In this document: one piece after another, positions 44,397 to 58,596 of the stretch
Numbering within the stretch: the stretch's first letter is position 1
Layout of the letters: every line of letters starts with the position of its first letter
Assembly: GCF_030272615.1 (NCBI RefSeq)
Contig: NC_081405.1
Location: forward strand, 576,744,252-576,808,251
Length of the DNA stretch: 64,000 nucleotides
From: Cryptomeria japonica
Lineage: Eukaryota > Streptophyta > Pinopsida > Cupressales > Cupressaceae
Reading direction: 5' to 3'
Program-made: the position numbers and the translations under genes
Notes under the pieces: model-generated
Told to the model about the DNA's origin: nothing
Databases searched by the model: none
What the model saw: the letters and a program-made list of their open reading frames with translations, nothing else

Positions 44397-46004
44397 ATCG
44401 ATTACATCTTTTTAAAGTTGAATGATCTTAAGTAGTTCAAACTCTTTTGTTTACCAATAGTGAAGTCATTATATTCCCTTCTATTCTTCACACAATATGG
44501 GGTAAAATTACACACTAAAGACCTCCTTTACATAATTTCATTTGAACATTTGAGATAAATAATGCGAATTGGAGAATCTCCTATGATTCTCTCGTAGAAA
44601 CTAATATAGAGTTCACTCGATATCTAATTATCACATTTTCAATATATGTTTTTAAGTTATAGGTACAACATACTAGCGTATCTATTTTTTTAAAATTTTG
44701 GGTTATCAGTTCAAGAATCATCTAATTTGTAAATTATAACAGTAAATGATAAATTATTATTGATAATGTAAAATAACAATATATCAATTTCAATGTTATT
44801 TTATAGTTCAATTTTTGTTTGGATTGTTTTACCAAATAATTTTTGTAATATGTTTTTCTTTCAAAAAATTGTTTATTATAATTTAATACTTTTATTAAAA
44901 AACATTTGTCTCATAATGTAAAAAAATTAAATAATATCAATATTTTTGGAACATAGATGTTGAATTTGATAGTTCAAGAATCTATATTTATATTTCTCAT
45001 ATCTAATTAAATATTTATATTACCAATTTCTAATTATAAACAATATAATTCAATGCCTTGTCCATTCCCTTCAATAAAATTTGTTTCATGTATATACAAA
45101 TATAATTTTACTTCATTGTGAATAAGAAATCAATATGTCAGTTGAATAATTTTTTTCATATTTTTTACTTACAATTTATTATTATTTTTTGTGATAAACC
45201 TATGTTGACTAGTAACAAGCGAATATATATTATAATAAATTAAAATAAAAAATAATTTATAAAAATAAAGAATGAGGGAAAATGAAGTCAAGGATTCATG
45301 TATTCTTTTTGGAATTCAAAAGTTTGTTTGTACTATGTGAATCATCCTTAGGTTTTTCTTCTTTTGGCTATTTCTATTAGTTTGACTATCTAATTTGTGT
45401 TAGGTAGTTCATGATTAAATATAATCATTAGGCATCATGTAGGAGATGTGGTCAATTTCTCATGTTTAGAGTCACTTGAGGTTTTACTAGATGGTCTAAT
45501 GTGTTTGCATGATTTCACATGGGAGGTTTTAGATTAGGGACCACAACTGAAAAGGAAAGTAGTGGTAGATGACTAAAGTGACCTAGATGAGATAGTATGT
45601 GACATACATAGAGTGGTTTGTTATGTAGAGTTATAAATGGGTATAGATTATAGTGTGGGAGAAAAATTACCGTTAATGGTTCACTATAGGATTAGGAGCA
45701 ACCTTTTGTGGGAATGATGTGTGATGCAATGATGGAGGGTTCTAGGAGGCTAAGAGGTAGATGGGTAGGGTGTGTAGCAAGGGTGGTGGTAGTAAGGAGG
45801 GGTAGGGGAGGATGTTGGAGTATATGTGGACATGCTACCTTCATAGAATGGAGGGATGGTACATGATAGGATGCCATAGAAAAAGTTAATGACAATGGTT
45901 TTAATAGAAATGACAATTACTCTAATTTATCTTGCCCTAGCGACTTAAAAATGGAAGAGGGGGAAGAAGGATACCTTGAGTAGATGCCAAAATTATGATT
46001 AGTA
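44397..46004. other. AT-rich spacer
   Basis: No gene recognised; strongly AT-rich to about 45300, then more mixed. A short minus-strand open stretch (45692-45916) is Pro/Thr/Leu-rich without motifs. Confidence 0.5.
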
Positions 46005-46300
46005 CAATTGTGGGAGTGGGATAAATTAATACAAAATAAGACAGTAAACTTAGCGAAATGATTAGCCCAATCCCTCAACCATGTTGATGTCATACAACCT
46101 TTTCTAGATGATGTTAAAGTTAGACTAGAGATGATTTGTTATAAAGATTTAAAACATCTAGAGATGGACAGGTATGGAATCTAGGCATACCTATATATGG
46201 TGGCATCTAAGAGATTTAATATCTAGGATCTCAAATTAAGAGAGCTAGTTATTGTGGCTTTAAGGTTACAATATGTGGCTTAGGAGCATGGGACCACATG
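46005..46300 (+). pseudogene. Decayed coding stretch of unknown identity
   Basis: One plus-strand frame reads LAQSLNHVDVIQPFLDDVKV ... CYKDLKHLEMDRYGI ... YLYMVASKRFNI with three stops. The composition looks like real protein rather than chance, but no family is recognised. Confidence 0.25.
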
Positions 46301-46599
46301 TTGTATTGGAGATAAATTATTATGAAAATTTAGCTCGTAGACATATTGTGAAATCATAAACACTCTAACATAAATATTATATTTCAAATTAAAAAAATTG
46401 CAAAACATAGAGAATACCTCTCATAAACTTTAACTATCAAACTATATTTAGAAAGAGAGGTTGACCAAATCAAAATAATTATCAAGAGTATTTTAATAGC
46501 TAGCCCAAGTGGTCAAGCACAAGAGATTTCATTTATAGAAAGAACTATTCCATTTAAAAGATTGGAACACATCCTAAATAGGTGTGGTTGATAAGCTAT

Positions 46600-48600
46600 G
46601 TTTAGAAAGGAATAGCATTTGAAAAACAAAATGAGCAGCAGAGGAGGTTGTGGTAGGATTTCAGTGGTTTTAGGAGAGGGAGATGAAGAGGGCTCTACTA
46701 TGTGGTTAGTAGTGGGGTTTTTATTTTCCATATTTTTTCTTCTGAAGTTGGTGGAGACACTGCCTACTAGGGTATCATTCTCTAGGAGGGCCTTTCCTCT
46801 TCATTCTTGGTTGTGGCTATTCTGTTACTCGTCCCTGTTGCCATAGTTATTCTCTTAAAAACATGGGTTCCTTTGTGGGTTTCTAGTTGTTATTTCTTCT
46901 ATGGTTGTGGTTTTATCCCCCCTATCCCTTTCCTTTGATTTGATGTTGATCATCCTATCCTATTTTCGGTGGATGTTTGAGTTTGTTGTGTTTTTCCATA
47001 TCGATGCCCCTCCATCTTTGGTTGTTGTATGTATTTTGGGCTTTACTCATTTGGAGGATTTGGGAAGAGTTTGTTGGTGGGGTTTTGTGAGATGAGTGAT
47101 CTTGACTTGGAGTGCCTCCCTATTCTTTGTTTGGGAGCTATCTCATAGTATTGTTTTCATCTACTCTCTAGCATTTTGTAAGGTTATCTTGTTTGGACTA
47201 GATTTTTTTGGCATTGCTTCCTTGGCCTTAGATATATTATTTTCTAAATTGGGTACTCTACAATGGCATTCCTCTCTATTTTTGTGGTTGCTCTCTTCCC
47301 TTTTGTGCCTCCAAGCAAGCCTCTAGTGTAGCTTCTTCTATTTTCTCTCTAGCATGCATCAAGTCTAGTGCTTTCTATTGTAGTGGCTCCTCTACCTCTC
47401 AAATCAATTGCCTCTTCTTCCCCTTATCATTGTTGATTCTCCTTCGTATTGGACACCACCTATACTACATCTGGGCTAGTTTTGATGGATATGGGTGGTG
47501 GTTTTATTATTTGGGCTAAGGGGTTTGTTTTTTCAACCTTCCCTTCTTGGTAGTTATGCTTTCAACCCTTTATCTATCTATTGTTAATGAGAGTTTTTGT
47601 ATTTCTATGAATATGCATTCTTCTATGAAAGAGAACTTTCTTTTTAGAGTTGGATCTTCACTAGCGGTTGTGGGTTGGCTTTTATTGCATTTTGTGGGCT
47701 AGCTACCATTTAGAGAATTAACTAGAGGGGTATCTACTTCCCTTGTCCCTACTTCTATTATGGTCACTAGCTTCCTTTTAAGAGTGTTGTTTTCTTCTTA
47801 TTTTTTAGTGGTACTACTAATGATAGACCTATTGAGGTTGGTTGTGATTTTTGTTTGTAGGGATTTGTACTAGTATAATGTTTAGAGATGCCTTTAAAAA
47901 CCGTTTGAACTTTTTTATTCTAGACCATCCTTTGGTCATATATTTAGAGGTTGATGACACTGTCATTGTTTTTTCCTATCTCAATGTGGCTAGTGATACT
48001 GTAGATAATGGACCTATTGAGATAGTCCAATATGTTCTATCTATATGAATCAGTGTAGGTAAATGTTTTAGGGGTGCCTTTTGAAACCCTTTGGGTTGTT
48101 TTGTTCTAGTCCATTCCTTAGCTATCCTATTTAGTGTTTGTTTAAACTAGCTGGGTTATTATTCTACTATAAGGTTTCTAAGTAACTTCCAAAACTTGTT
48201 ATTTTTTAGAGCTTTGTGGTTTCCTTTGTTGTCTAAGAATATCTCTATAAAATGCCCTTAGACAAAAGGTTGTAGAAAGCCTTTCAAAATTTTCTATTTG
48301 TTTATTGTTTTCTTAACTGATTTGTTTCTTGTGTAAGGGTTTTTTTTTTGGAAGATGGTTAGGGATTCCTCTCTAAGCCCTTTAGTTATGAAAATATCAT
48401 GTTTTTGGAGATTTCAAAACCCTTGTTCCTACCTATTGGTTGCTCCAATCAAAATCCCCTCCTTGAAAAAAGGTTTACCCTTTTTTTATTTTGGGAGTCT
48501 CATTTCTCATGAGCTCCTTTGGCTTCTCTACCTGGTTGGCTATTATGTAAGGGTTAAGGCCATCTCATTTCTTTGATGAAACCCTTGGAAGTAGGGTTTC
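46600..48600 (+). mobile_element. Possible plus-strand relative of the LINE-like insertions
   Basis: The sequence style (aggggtgccttttgaaaccc near 48070, aaagcctttcaaaat near 48278, tgaaacccttggaagtagggtttcag near 48578) and the short Ser/Phe/Leu-rich open stretches (46619-46846, 46901-47095, 47096-47326, 47851-48048) resemble the reverse complements of 2638-4297 and 4792-6723. No target duplication or reverse transcriptase motif was found. Confidence 0.3.
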
Positions 48601-50417
48601 AGGATAGATTTTAGAAAAATATTCACAAAATACTCAAATCTTAATGAAATATTATTAAACCAGTTTCTATAAAAAGGTGATTCAACTAGATTTCAGATGG
48701 CACTAGTCTCACATCCTGATTCAATTGTGCAAGAGAGTTATGAATGTTATAGCAGCTAAAAACCACAAAACAATCTGGAAACAAGGCTTTATTTTTGTAT
48801 TATTCTTCTTGTCTTCAACCAAAAACTCACTAACAACCATTCCTTGACCCAAAAGAGACTATTTAAACTTTTTTACAACCATTTCCAACTATCCCTAACT
48901 TATTTTTTAATAGGTGACTATTGGTTACAAAGAAATACTCATTAATATAGCAATTTTGTGAAAGTTGCATAACAACTTTTGCAAAAAGTTGACAACTTTG
49001 TTCAAACTCAAAAAAATGACTCAAACCCACCTATACTCACCCTAGACATATTAAAATAGATTTAAAAGGAATTATTACATCAATTCCATCACTTGGAGTA
49101 CTTTGACCATGATTGACCACATTTGGCCCTTGTTGGTCTACATATGATGATTGGCTTGAAAGCCTTACAAATTGAATTGTATAACTTTGAAAATGAAATT
49201 TTATGTATTAAAATTGGTCCTTATGATCTTATATGTTTACACAAGACACATTTAAAGAAATATGTACAATAAATATTTCATGAGGCATAAGAGTGACTAG
49301 GTGCTCCTGCACCATACTTCCCATGGAAATGAAACTCAAGTCCCTTGAGTGAGGACCTGCAACAAGATAATGTTCTATATTTTCCATCTCTGATCTCCAA
49401 ATGTTTCTCTCATCTAGTGTACCTTTCCAATGAGCTAGGTACTAAAAGCATGCACCAACTCTTGATCCTGCACCAACATTCTTTCTCATCTTTACTCTTG
49501 GTTTGCCCATTCTCTTACTAAGGTATTTGGACCCGTCAAAGGATAATTAATTCCCTTTCAAATCTACTATTCCTGATACCTGCACTGAGGCAAATACAAT
49601 AACAACTTCATAGATAAAAACAATTTGATTAGTATCAATGTCATACATGAAATTTTTGTTTTTCTTCTCAAATCTCCTAGGTGCCTCCTACCACATGACA
49701 CTGCCTAAGGGAGTTATCTAAATTATTTTATCATCAATCTTATCATCAACCTAATCCTCTTTTAGTAAGTGTGTAAGAAAATTGGGAAGACCAACCAATG
49801 ATTTTTGACCATCTTCTTCTAAGGAAATTGGAAAATGTGAGAAGAGTCCTACTTGGGAGGGGAAGAATTTAGAACTTAGATTCATTACCAACTCTTCAAT
49901 CTTGGAGATCAAGAGTTTTGAAGGATTTGAATTTTAGAAGAAAAATTTAGCTAAGGGAAGGAAGCTTGTAGTTGGTGGGATGTTTGATTTTCTTGGGTTG
50001 GAAGGTCTTCATCAAATATTCATCACCACATTCCATTTACAGGAGTTGAGGTTCGTGCATGTCACCTTAAAAATTAAGTGTGTTTTCTTGTTGTTTTATG
50101 TCTAAATCTTGAAGTTTAAAAGTGTTTTTGTGTGTGATTCATGAGTTTGAGTTATTGTAATTTTGATGTGTTCTTGCATATTTTTGTATTCATTTCATAT
50201 GGTTGTATATTAATGGGAGTTAAGACCACACTCACCTTGGGAGGGCATAGTAGTCCTGGGGTGAAGGGAGTTTGATAGTCTTAGGGTGTAGATCTCTTTT
50301 CGGGGAAGAGAGAGAAAATTAGATCTGGGATCGTTGCTACATTTTGTTATTATTTTTATAAATTTGGGGGCAATAAGGAGGGATTGGCATGTTTTCCTTT
50401 GTGGGTCATAAGGGGTT
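48601..50417. other. Unassigned spacer
   Basis: No gene with support. On the minus strand near 49460-49300 a phrase LAHWKGTLDERNIWRSEMEN faintly recalls the tail of a chromodomain, but it is isolated. Confidence 0.4.
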
Positions 50418-50453
50418 TTGATTTGGGTCATGAGAGACCAAGTCAAAGGAAAG

Positions 50454-50545
<92 letters not shown>

Positions 50546-50700
50546 TTGTTGTTTATGATGAAATTTAATAGTTAATGTTATGGATGCATTTGTTTCTCAT
50601 TTCTATGGAAGTTCACCCCTTTGATTTGGTCCATCTTCACCCCTATATTTCAAGTCATATCCCCTTGATTTGGGTCATGAGAGACCAAGTCAGAGGAAAG

Positions 50701-50758
<58 letters not shown>

Positions 50759-50870
50759 TGTTTATGATGAAATTTAATAGTTAATGTTATGGATGCATTT
50801 GTTTCTCATTTCTATGGAAGTTCACCCCTTTGATTTGGTCCATCTTCACCCCTATATTTCAAGTCATATT
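50418..50870. repeat. Tandem duplication (about 247-bp offset) with (GA)n arrays
   Basis: ttgatttgggtcatgagaga starts at 50418 and again at 50665. Each copy contains a (GA)n run (50457-50539 and 50704-50754), then the same attgttgtttatgatgaaat and ggaagttcacccctttgatt blocks. Flanks are almost identical while the GA runs differ in length (about 83 and 51 bp), indicating a recent duplication followed by slippage. Confidence 0.9.
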
Positions 50871-52900
<2,030 letters not shown>

Positions 52901-53039
52901 AAAAAATAAACTTAACAAAAGAGACTGGTATTTTAAACACCAAAACAGTCTGTACATATACATATATGTATTATATTATATATATATATATATAAAATTA
53001 ATGTTTAAAAAAAGTCAAAAAGGGGGGGATATGGGAGGA

Positions 53040-53300
53040 GGGAATGGCTCCACCCCACCCCTGTGGTGAGCGACCTCACCGATTGGGCCGTGACCCATGA
53101 TGGGGAGCAGCGCCATCGGGGGTTACGACACACACAGTGGGTCGTGACCTGTAGAGTGGGCCATGATCCACTATGGGAAGCGGCGTCATTGGGAGTGACA
53201 CAACTCACATAGAGGGCCATGACCCACCAGTGGGTGCGTCCCACCATGTCTCCCAACAAACGAGGGCCACGGAAAGAAACCCCTAGGCATACAAATCCAC
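53040..53300. repeat. GC-rich internally repeated segment
   Basis: A GC-rich island in AT-rich surroundings. The phrase gggccgtgacccatgatggg near 53083 recurs as gggtcgtgacctgtagag (53138), gggccatgatccactatggg (53158) and gggccatgacccaccagtgg (53214). The companion phrase agcagcgccatcggg (about 53107) recurs as agcggcgtcattggg (about 53178). This gives a larger unit of about 75 bp. No conserved protein; the minus-strand open stretch follows from composition. Confidence 0.6.
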
Positions 53301-53476
53301 CGCTGCTCATCTTCTACTCCTCCTTTTTTTTAAAAAGAGATGTTAAGAAAAGCACGATGCCCTAACTTATTGATAATTAAGGGCATATTCAAAAGGGTCT
53401 TAGAAAATGGTATAAAATTTTATGGTTAATATATAAAAAAAGTAAAATTATATTGTATGCGGGAAAAGTGGTACAA

Positions 53477-54364
53477 TGTAACGAATATTTTGAATTCAAG
53501 ACTAGTCCACACACTAGTGGGACTCTTGGTGCAAGTTATGGAGTTATATGAAATAGCTCAACTTCCCAAGGGATGTTTCATTGTTCTCTATCTCACAAGA
53601 CCCCTCAAGCCAATGCCTTTTCTCTCAGATCACTGAGCAAAGTGACTTAGGAATGACAATCATGAGAATAGGGGATGTTTGATCAATCTAACATGAATGC
53701 AATCCTATATGTGGATGATATTAACGAATAAGAATTAAACTACCATGTATATAATGATAAGATGAAATGCTTGGTAAAATAACTATCCTAACATGATACA
53801 GTAGCTTGATATGATTATTGTGATAAAGAGAAATACTTCTAAAATGCTTATTAGATTATTTCTATTCAAAGAGAGACTAAAATGCTTGATAAAAATGGGT
53901 ATACATTAGATGCATAAAACTTGGATCCTTTGATGATAGTAGAATGACTCTATTTATAGGGAAAATAGGGAAACAAAGGGTCAAGATTAGATGATCCTAT
54001 CAAGGGTCAGGATAAAAAGTTATCAATCCATGTTTACAATTCTCACCAATGAAATGGTGACAATTGTCAACATAAGACTACTTGAGAGGAGATGTAAGAA
54101 GCATTAAATGCTTGAGAGGACCTCATTCTTACCTTAGGAGGTAAGGGTTAAGGTTAGGTTAAGATTATCCATTGGATAAAGCTTTTATCCAAAGGATAAA
54201 CTCTTGTACAAGGGTTAAAGGGATAACCATGGTCAAAGAAATGAATACTTGATGAGGCCCTTGGGTTAGATGAGGGTTGAGTTAGAGAGAAAGTCTCTAA
54301 TCATGCAAGAGGGTTGAGTTAACCATTAATGGTTTGGAATACTTTCAAAGTTAACTTGTTGAAG
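53477..54364 (-). repeat. Gypsy-2 3' LTR, outer part
   Basis: Minus-strand LTR continuation to the left of the CACTA insertion. It contains a minus-strand TATA box (tataaata at 53951-53958) in a ccctataaatagagtc context and ends, as inferred, at ...cgttaca (53477). The last three bases, aag (54362-54364), are the CACTA target duplication. Confidence 0.6.
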
Positions 54365-55696
54365 CACTAATACATTTGGCCTAAAATTCCAATGGCAGTT
54401 TCCGACGAAGAAGGTATATTGTGAACAAATTTGTTTTTTTTTTGAAAAATTGCCCGCATTCATTGGAATTCTGACAATAATTCAATAAATGTTTGTGACA
54501 GAGAAGGAATTGGAAATGACATTTGTGTTTTTTACAAAAAGTGCCCGCGTTCATCGAAATTCCGATGACAACGAGTATTACTTAAAACAAAAAATAAAAG
54601 ACAAAGACATTTCAAATCATTTTTGCAGCCTATTCCCATTCTCTTGTTATCACCCCAACAACGTATTCCCACCCACAGTTGTACCTCTATTTGCTAGAAT
54701 CCCCTAGCCTTGCCTCTGCCACTACTCATTGCTTGTTCCTGGTCATAGTTGTTTAGGAGGGAACCACTGGTCGAGTGGTTAACTGGCTTTTGTTCTTATG
54801 GTGGAATTTTCCTGGAACTGAAACAAAGTGCGAGATCTTTGAAGAAGAATCTTTCACTCAAATGCAGAAGGAATTCAAACAAGGATTGAAGGTCCCCCAC
54901 TTCCTATTCATGGTGTGGTTGACTATCTATACATACAGTGACAAACTATATTGATTGAGGTTGTGTCTGCATATGTAATGCCATGGCCGGTTTTTTCTGG
55001 GTGATCATTCGAGCCTCAAAGCGGACCCAGAGGGGAGAGTTTTTTACTAATCTTAACACTTTGTTTTCATGACATTTGAGTGAAGTAGACCACAGTTACA
55101 ATTGTTATGGAACCTGGGAAGCTTCTTGAAATTTCATATTGATCAACCTTGTCAGTAAACCACGACTCCATTGGGTTTATCATAACAATTTCAGCACCAT
55201 CCATGATTACTCCATCATCAATCATGATTAACAGTAGCGAACTTATCCAATGTCACATAACACCATGCAATGAAACTTAAGACCGAACTCATTATTCTTT
55301 TGTATGAGATTTTTCAACAAAGATTATCATATTTCAGCTTCTGTGATAAGTTTTGGCATCAAAATCAGGTAATAGTCAACATAGATATTTATCATCAACC
55401 TCCCTTTTTTTCACCAAAAGGATAAAAATTTATTAAACACAATGAGAATTATAGAGCAAGAAAGTAGATACATAACCTAATCTAATCTCCATTTGTATAA
55501 CCTAAGAAGGTAGATACAACTAAATAATCTTGAAAGAATTGTATATGATGGGCATTATTAGAAAAGAACTTATGTACCATGCTAGTCTATGTAGCTACTA
55601 CTAATTATTGCATAGAAATAGATACATGAGTTAAAATGTGTTGAAATAGTAGCTAGCTTGAATACCTATCTATTGTATTTTAATGTTGTCAATAAT

Positions 55697-55862
55697 ACAT
55701 GTAACTTGTAATTATGTCTTGCTTGGGAAAGACCTATATATAATGTAACTTGTGGATAGGACAGGCCCTATAATTGTAACTTGTAATTTGGTCTGATCCT
55801 AATTGGGTGATGTAACTTGTGGTCCTATATTGAATGTAACTTGTAGATATGGTATGTCCAAT
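55697..55862. repeat. Interspersed atgtaacttgt motif, five copies
   Basis: The phrase (a/t)tgtaacttgt(a/g) occurs at about 55698, 55744, 55777, 55811 and 55839, spaced roughly 28-46 bp, alternating with ggtccta/ggccta-like phrases. It lies within the CACTA element. Confidence 0.6.
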
Positions 55863-56520
55863 ATATATTTTGAGCAATTATGTAAATGGGCTAGGCCCAA
55901 ACTCATGTAGCATGTGATAAAGGCAATCAAGAAATAACGTCTTAATAGGTCAAGACCTATTTGGATGATATACATAATATTATTATTAAATTAACAAGGC
56001 AGGTCGACTTGAGACTTGACACCACAAGTCAAGTTTATAAGCAAATCATTTGCATGGCATAATGAATTAATAACATATAAGGCGAATTATTCTTAAGGTT
56101 TTCAACACATGTAATCTTCTCTCCAACATTTGGCGATCTCTCTCTCTCTCTCTTGTACGAAATTTTTCCTCATCCATTGTGTGAAGGTTGGTTGTTAGGT
56201 GATACTAAGGATAAATAATAAAAAATTATAATAATTACACTAAAATATATATCACTCTCATGCCTTCCTTGATTTGATATAAGGTCCCTCTATCCTGTTA
56301 CTACATGATAGCCTCGGTAAGGTAAATGATTGAATAAGAGATAAATGAAGTCTCTCATTCAATAATCTATCCTATCGATAAACTATGATGAAGACTTCAA
56401 GCTATTGTTCCTTCATTTGATGATCATTCTTAAATTTGTATATATTCAACCATACTTGCAAAGTTTGATCAATGCTTAACTACTGATAATCATCAGTTAT
56501 AAATATCATAGCACAAAATA

Positions 56521-56712
56521 CCGATTGGCATTGGTTTACATTAAAACCAATGCACTCCGATTAATATCGATTAACATATTAACTATGAACACCGATTGTT
56601 ATTGGGCTTAACCAATGCACTCTTATTGATATCGGTTAACATATTAACTATGAACATTGATTGTTATCGGGCTTAACTAATACATACCAATTAGTATCGG
56701 TTGTCATGCATA
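56521..56712. repeat. Tandem repeat, about 65-70 bp units, three copies
   Basis: Units begin ccgattggcattgg (56521), ccgattgttattgg (about 56591) and ttgattgttatcgg (about 56656). Each includes aaccaatgcact-like and tatcggttaacatattaact phrases. Within the CACTA element. Confidence 0.75.
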
Positions 56713-56779
56713 TGATAGACACGTCTATTAAGTATCAAGTTGTTTGTTAAGTGATATACACCGATTTAGGTTTCTACTC

Positions 56780-57810
56780 TCCTCCTTTGTTGACATCCCC
56801 TCCCCCATTGTCTAATATATCTATGAATTTTCCAACAACTTTTAATATCACAACAAGAGATAATTTTTATGAGTTTCTTAAAGCCAACTTTATTACTCTC
56901 CCATTGAGAAATTGAAGAAAAAACCATAAAAAAAATTAGGACAATCCTTTCTTCAAGCATAATCAACTATTCCACTAATGAATTTCATGATTTGGAGATT
57001 AAAATTCAACAACTTATTATAGTTCTAGTAACATTTAAATAATAGGTTAAATGTATCCCAGGTCAATGCAAAGCAACCTCTTCTCCACCAATACCAGATA
57101 GAAGAGAAAGAACTTTAATTTAATGCCATCAGGATAAAAGACTTTAATCAGGACAGATAAATGGTATGCAACTGTATATATTTGGAATGCATTACCCAAA
57201 CAACGCAATCGATTAGTCGCACTTGAAGTTCCATGAGTGTGATCTTTTTCAAATCCTAATATGATTTATATCTCGTCAACCTCTAGAGGAGCCACTTGAC
57301 TTGGCCCCTCCCAAACCAAGATCCATTCTTCCCACTTTTCAAGAATGTATTTCTATTCACTATCTCTCACTTTCCCTCATGAATTTTGAATTATAGTGCA
57401 GAGTTCTTCATGAAGGACACTACCACATCGTCTTGAGTCTATGCTTCATTTTTTTTCTTTGATCCCATGGAGGCCAATAGTCCTTTGTCTGAGGAAGTGA
57501 TTACTGAATAGTCATGGGGGGGAGAGTTAATACTTGAAATCACCCTTCTATTGGGAGATTGTGTACATAACCTCTTGGTGTTCTGAAAGCTGAAAATTAC
57601 TTCGAGTCCGCCAACTCTGGTTCCACACTATAGAAATTTTTGGATATTGCCTTCCACATATCCTTCAGCGCAAAAGCATCATTCTCATAATATAAAAAAG
57701 GTGCTCCTTGCATGAACACATTGATTTCCTCCAAGCATGGCCTAATAGGTTTCATAGGAACTCCAAAACCAGGTAGTCCCTCCGGACATAATTTAGAGAC
57801 GTCACATCAC
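56780..57810 (-). pseudogene. DRM-type DNA cytosine methyltransferase fragment
   Basis: DRM enzymes perform de novo cytosine methylation in RNA-directed DNA methylation; their catalytic motifs are in rearranged order. On the minus strand the order is preserved: LCPEGLPGFGVP (57793), ALKDMWKAISKNFYSVEPEL, FSAFRTPRGYVHNLPIEG, TIQ-stop-SLPQTKDYWPPWD, KYILEKWEEWILVWEGP, QVAPLEVDEI-stop-IILGF, DHTHGTSSATNRLRCLGNAF, YTVAYHLSVL. Then, after a frameshift, comes KVLSLLSGIGGEEVALH (57116-57066; the S-adenosylmethionine-binding motif, placed C-terminally as in DRM). The end fades before the catalytic PC motif. At least six stops and two frameshifts are present. No UBA domain is seen. No introns interrupt about 700 bp, which hints at an intron-poor or cDNA origin. 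Confidence 0.8.
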
Positions 57811-58523
57811 ACACTCTAGACATTGTTTGTTTGTATTGCATACTCTCTATGTATTTATCACCCTTTAACACTTTCCTCTGCTTTTATCCAATTGCTCTCT
57901 TCTAGGCAGCTGATGAGCTTGGTTTCATGTCATTCAAGATAATGCCTGTTTGCTTTCTTTTACGAAATTTACTTGCACATGAGTCTTTAGCTTGTATGTT
58001 CTGCTTTTGTACAAATGAAATTTAATTCACACTTAGATGATAATTAAATTAAATAAGAAGTGGTAAAAAAAATATCTAGTCATTAAATGTTACATATTAT
58101 CTGACAGAAAGATCCTAGACAATTCTTGGAGAAAGGAAACATCATTGATAATCTTTTTATACAAATAACACTGAATCAAATAAATAATAAATGTTTTATG
58201 CAATTTTTAAAAGTAGAACTCATTCAATTGTTTCATGCATTGACGACAAAGCAGTCTGAACCACATCATCTAACACCGTTGGAATTCCAATGAAAACTAT
58301 AGAAACATCCGACAAGGATGCTATATATCCAACGTCACTTCCATGTTGGATAGTCGTTGAGGAGAAAACATAGCATCCGTCGAAATTCTGATAGTAATCC
58401 GCAAAAAATTTTGGTCGGGGGAGAAAATATAGCCGTCGTCAGAAGAATTCATAACGTCGTCAGACGTCCAACACAAATGGCATCGTCGAGAAGACCAACA
58501 ATGAGTTTTCGACATTTAAATTG

Positions 58524-58559
58524 GTCAGAAGTCCAACGTGGTGTCATCGGACTTCTGAC
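58524..58559. other. Perfect 11-bp inverted repeat near the CACTA right end
   Basis: gtcagaagtcc (58524-58534) and ggacttctgac (58549-58559) with a 14-base loop, 37 bp from the right terminus. Subterminal hairpins or repeats are typical transposase-binding regions of CACTA elements; the role here is inference. Confidence 0.7.
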
Positions 58560-58596
58560 AATTAGCCGTCAGAAATTAGGCCCAAATGTACTAGTG

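Larger units (their letters stand above)
54365..58596. mobile_element. CACTA DNA transposon, 4232 bp, non-autonomous
   Basis: CACTA-type (En/Spm) elements move by a transposase acting on cacta termini and make 3-bp target duplications. Left end cactaatacatttggcctaa; right end, reversed, cactagtacatttgggccta. Both sides are flanked by aag (54362-54364 and 58597-58599). Subterminal repeats of the kind gtcgaaattctga / ttccgacg occur near both ends (54380-54570 and 58270-58570). No transposase is recognised inside. The interior includes a broken DRM-type methyltransferase (56780-57810) and two local tandem repeats. The insertion lies inside the LTR of the second Gypsy element and so is younger than it. 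Confidence 0.85.

Noticed and set aside
49300-49480. Minus-strand HWKG-like phrase suggestive of a chromodomain tail
   Set aside because: Isolated block with no integrase upstream and no second conserved block; chance match is likely.
53005-53310. 101-codon minus-strand open frame in the GC-rich segment
   Set aside because: Explained by low stop-codon frequency in GC-rich repeats; no motif and it spans repeat units.
53515-53535. gtgggactcttggtgc resembling the first element's primer-binding region
   Set aside because: The similarity is about 12 bp and on the plus strand, whereas the second element runs on the minus strand; also it lies in the LTR, not inside it.
54765-54800. tRNA-like A-box, ggtcgagtggttaactggc
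   Set aside because: It resembles a tRNA-Leu/Ser D-arm, but no anticodon arm, T-arm or acceptor stem can be found at the right distance, and no B box follows within tRNA or SINE range.
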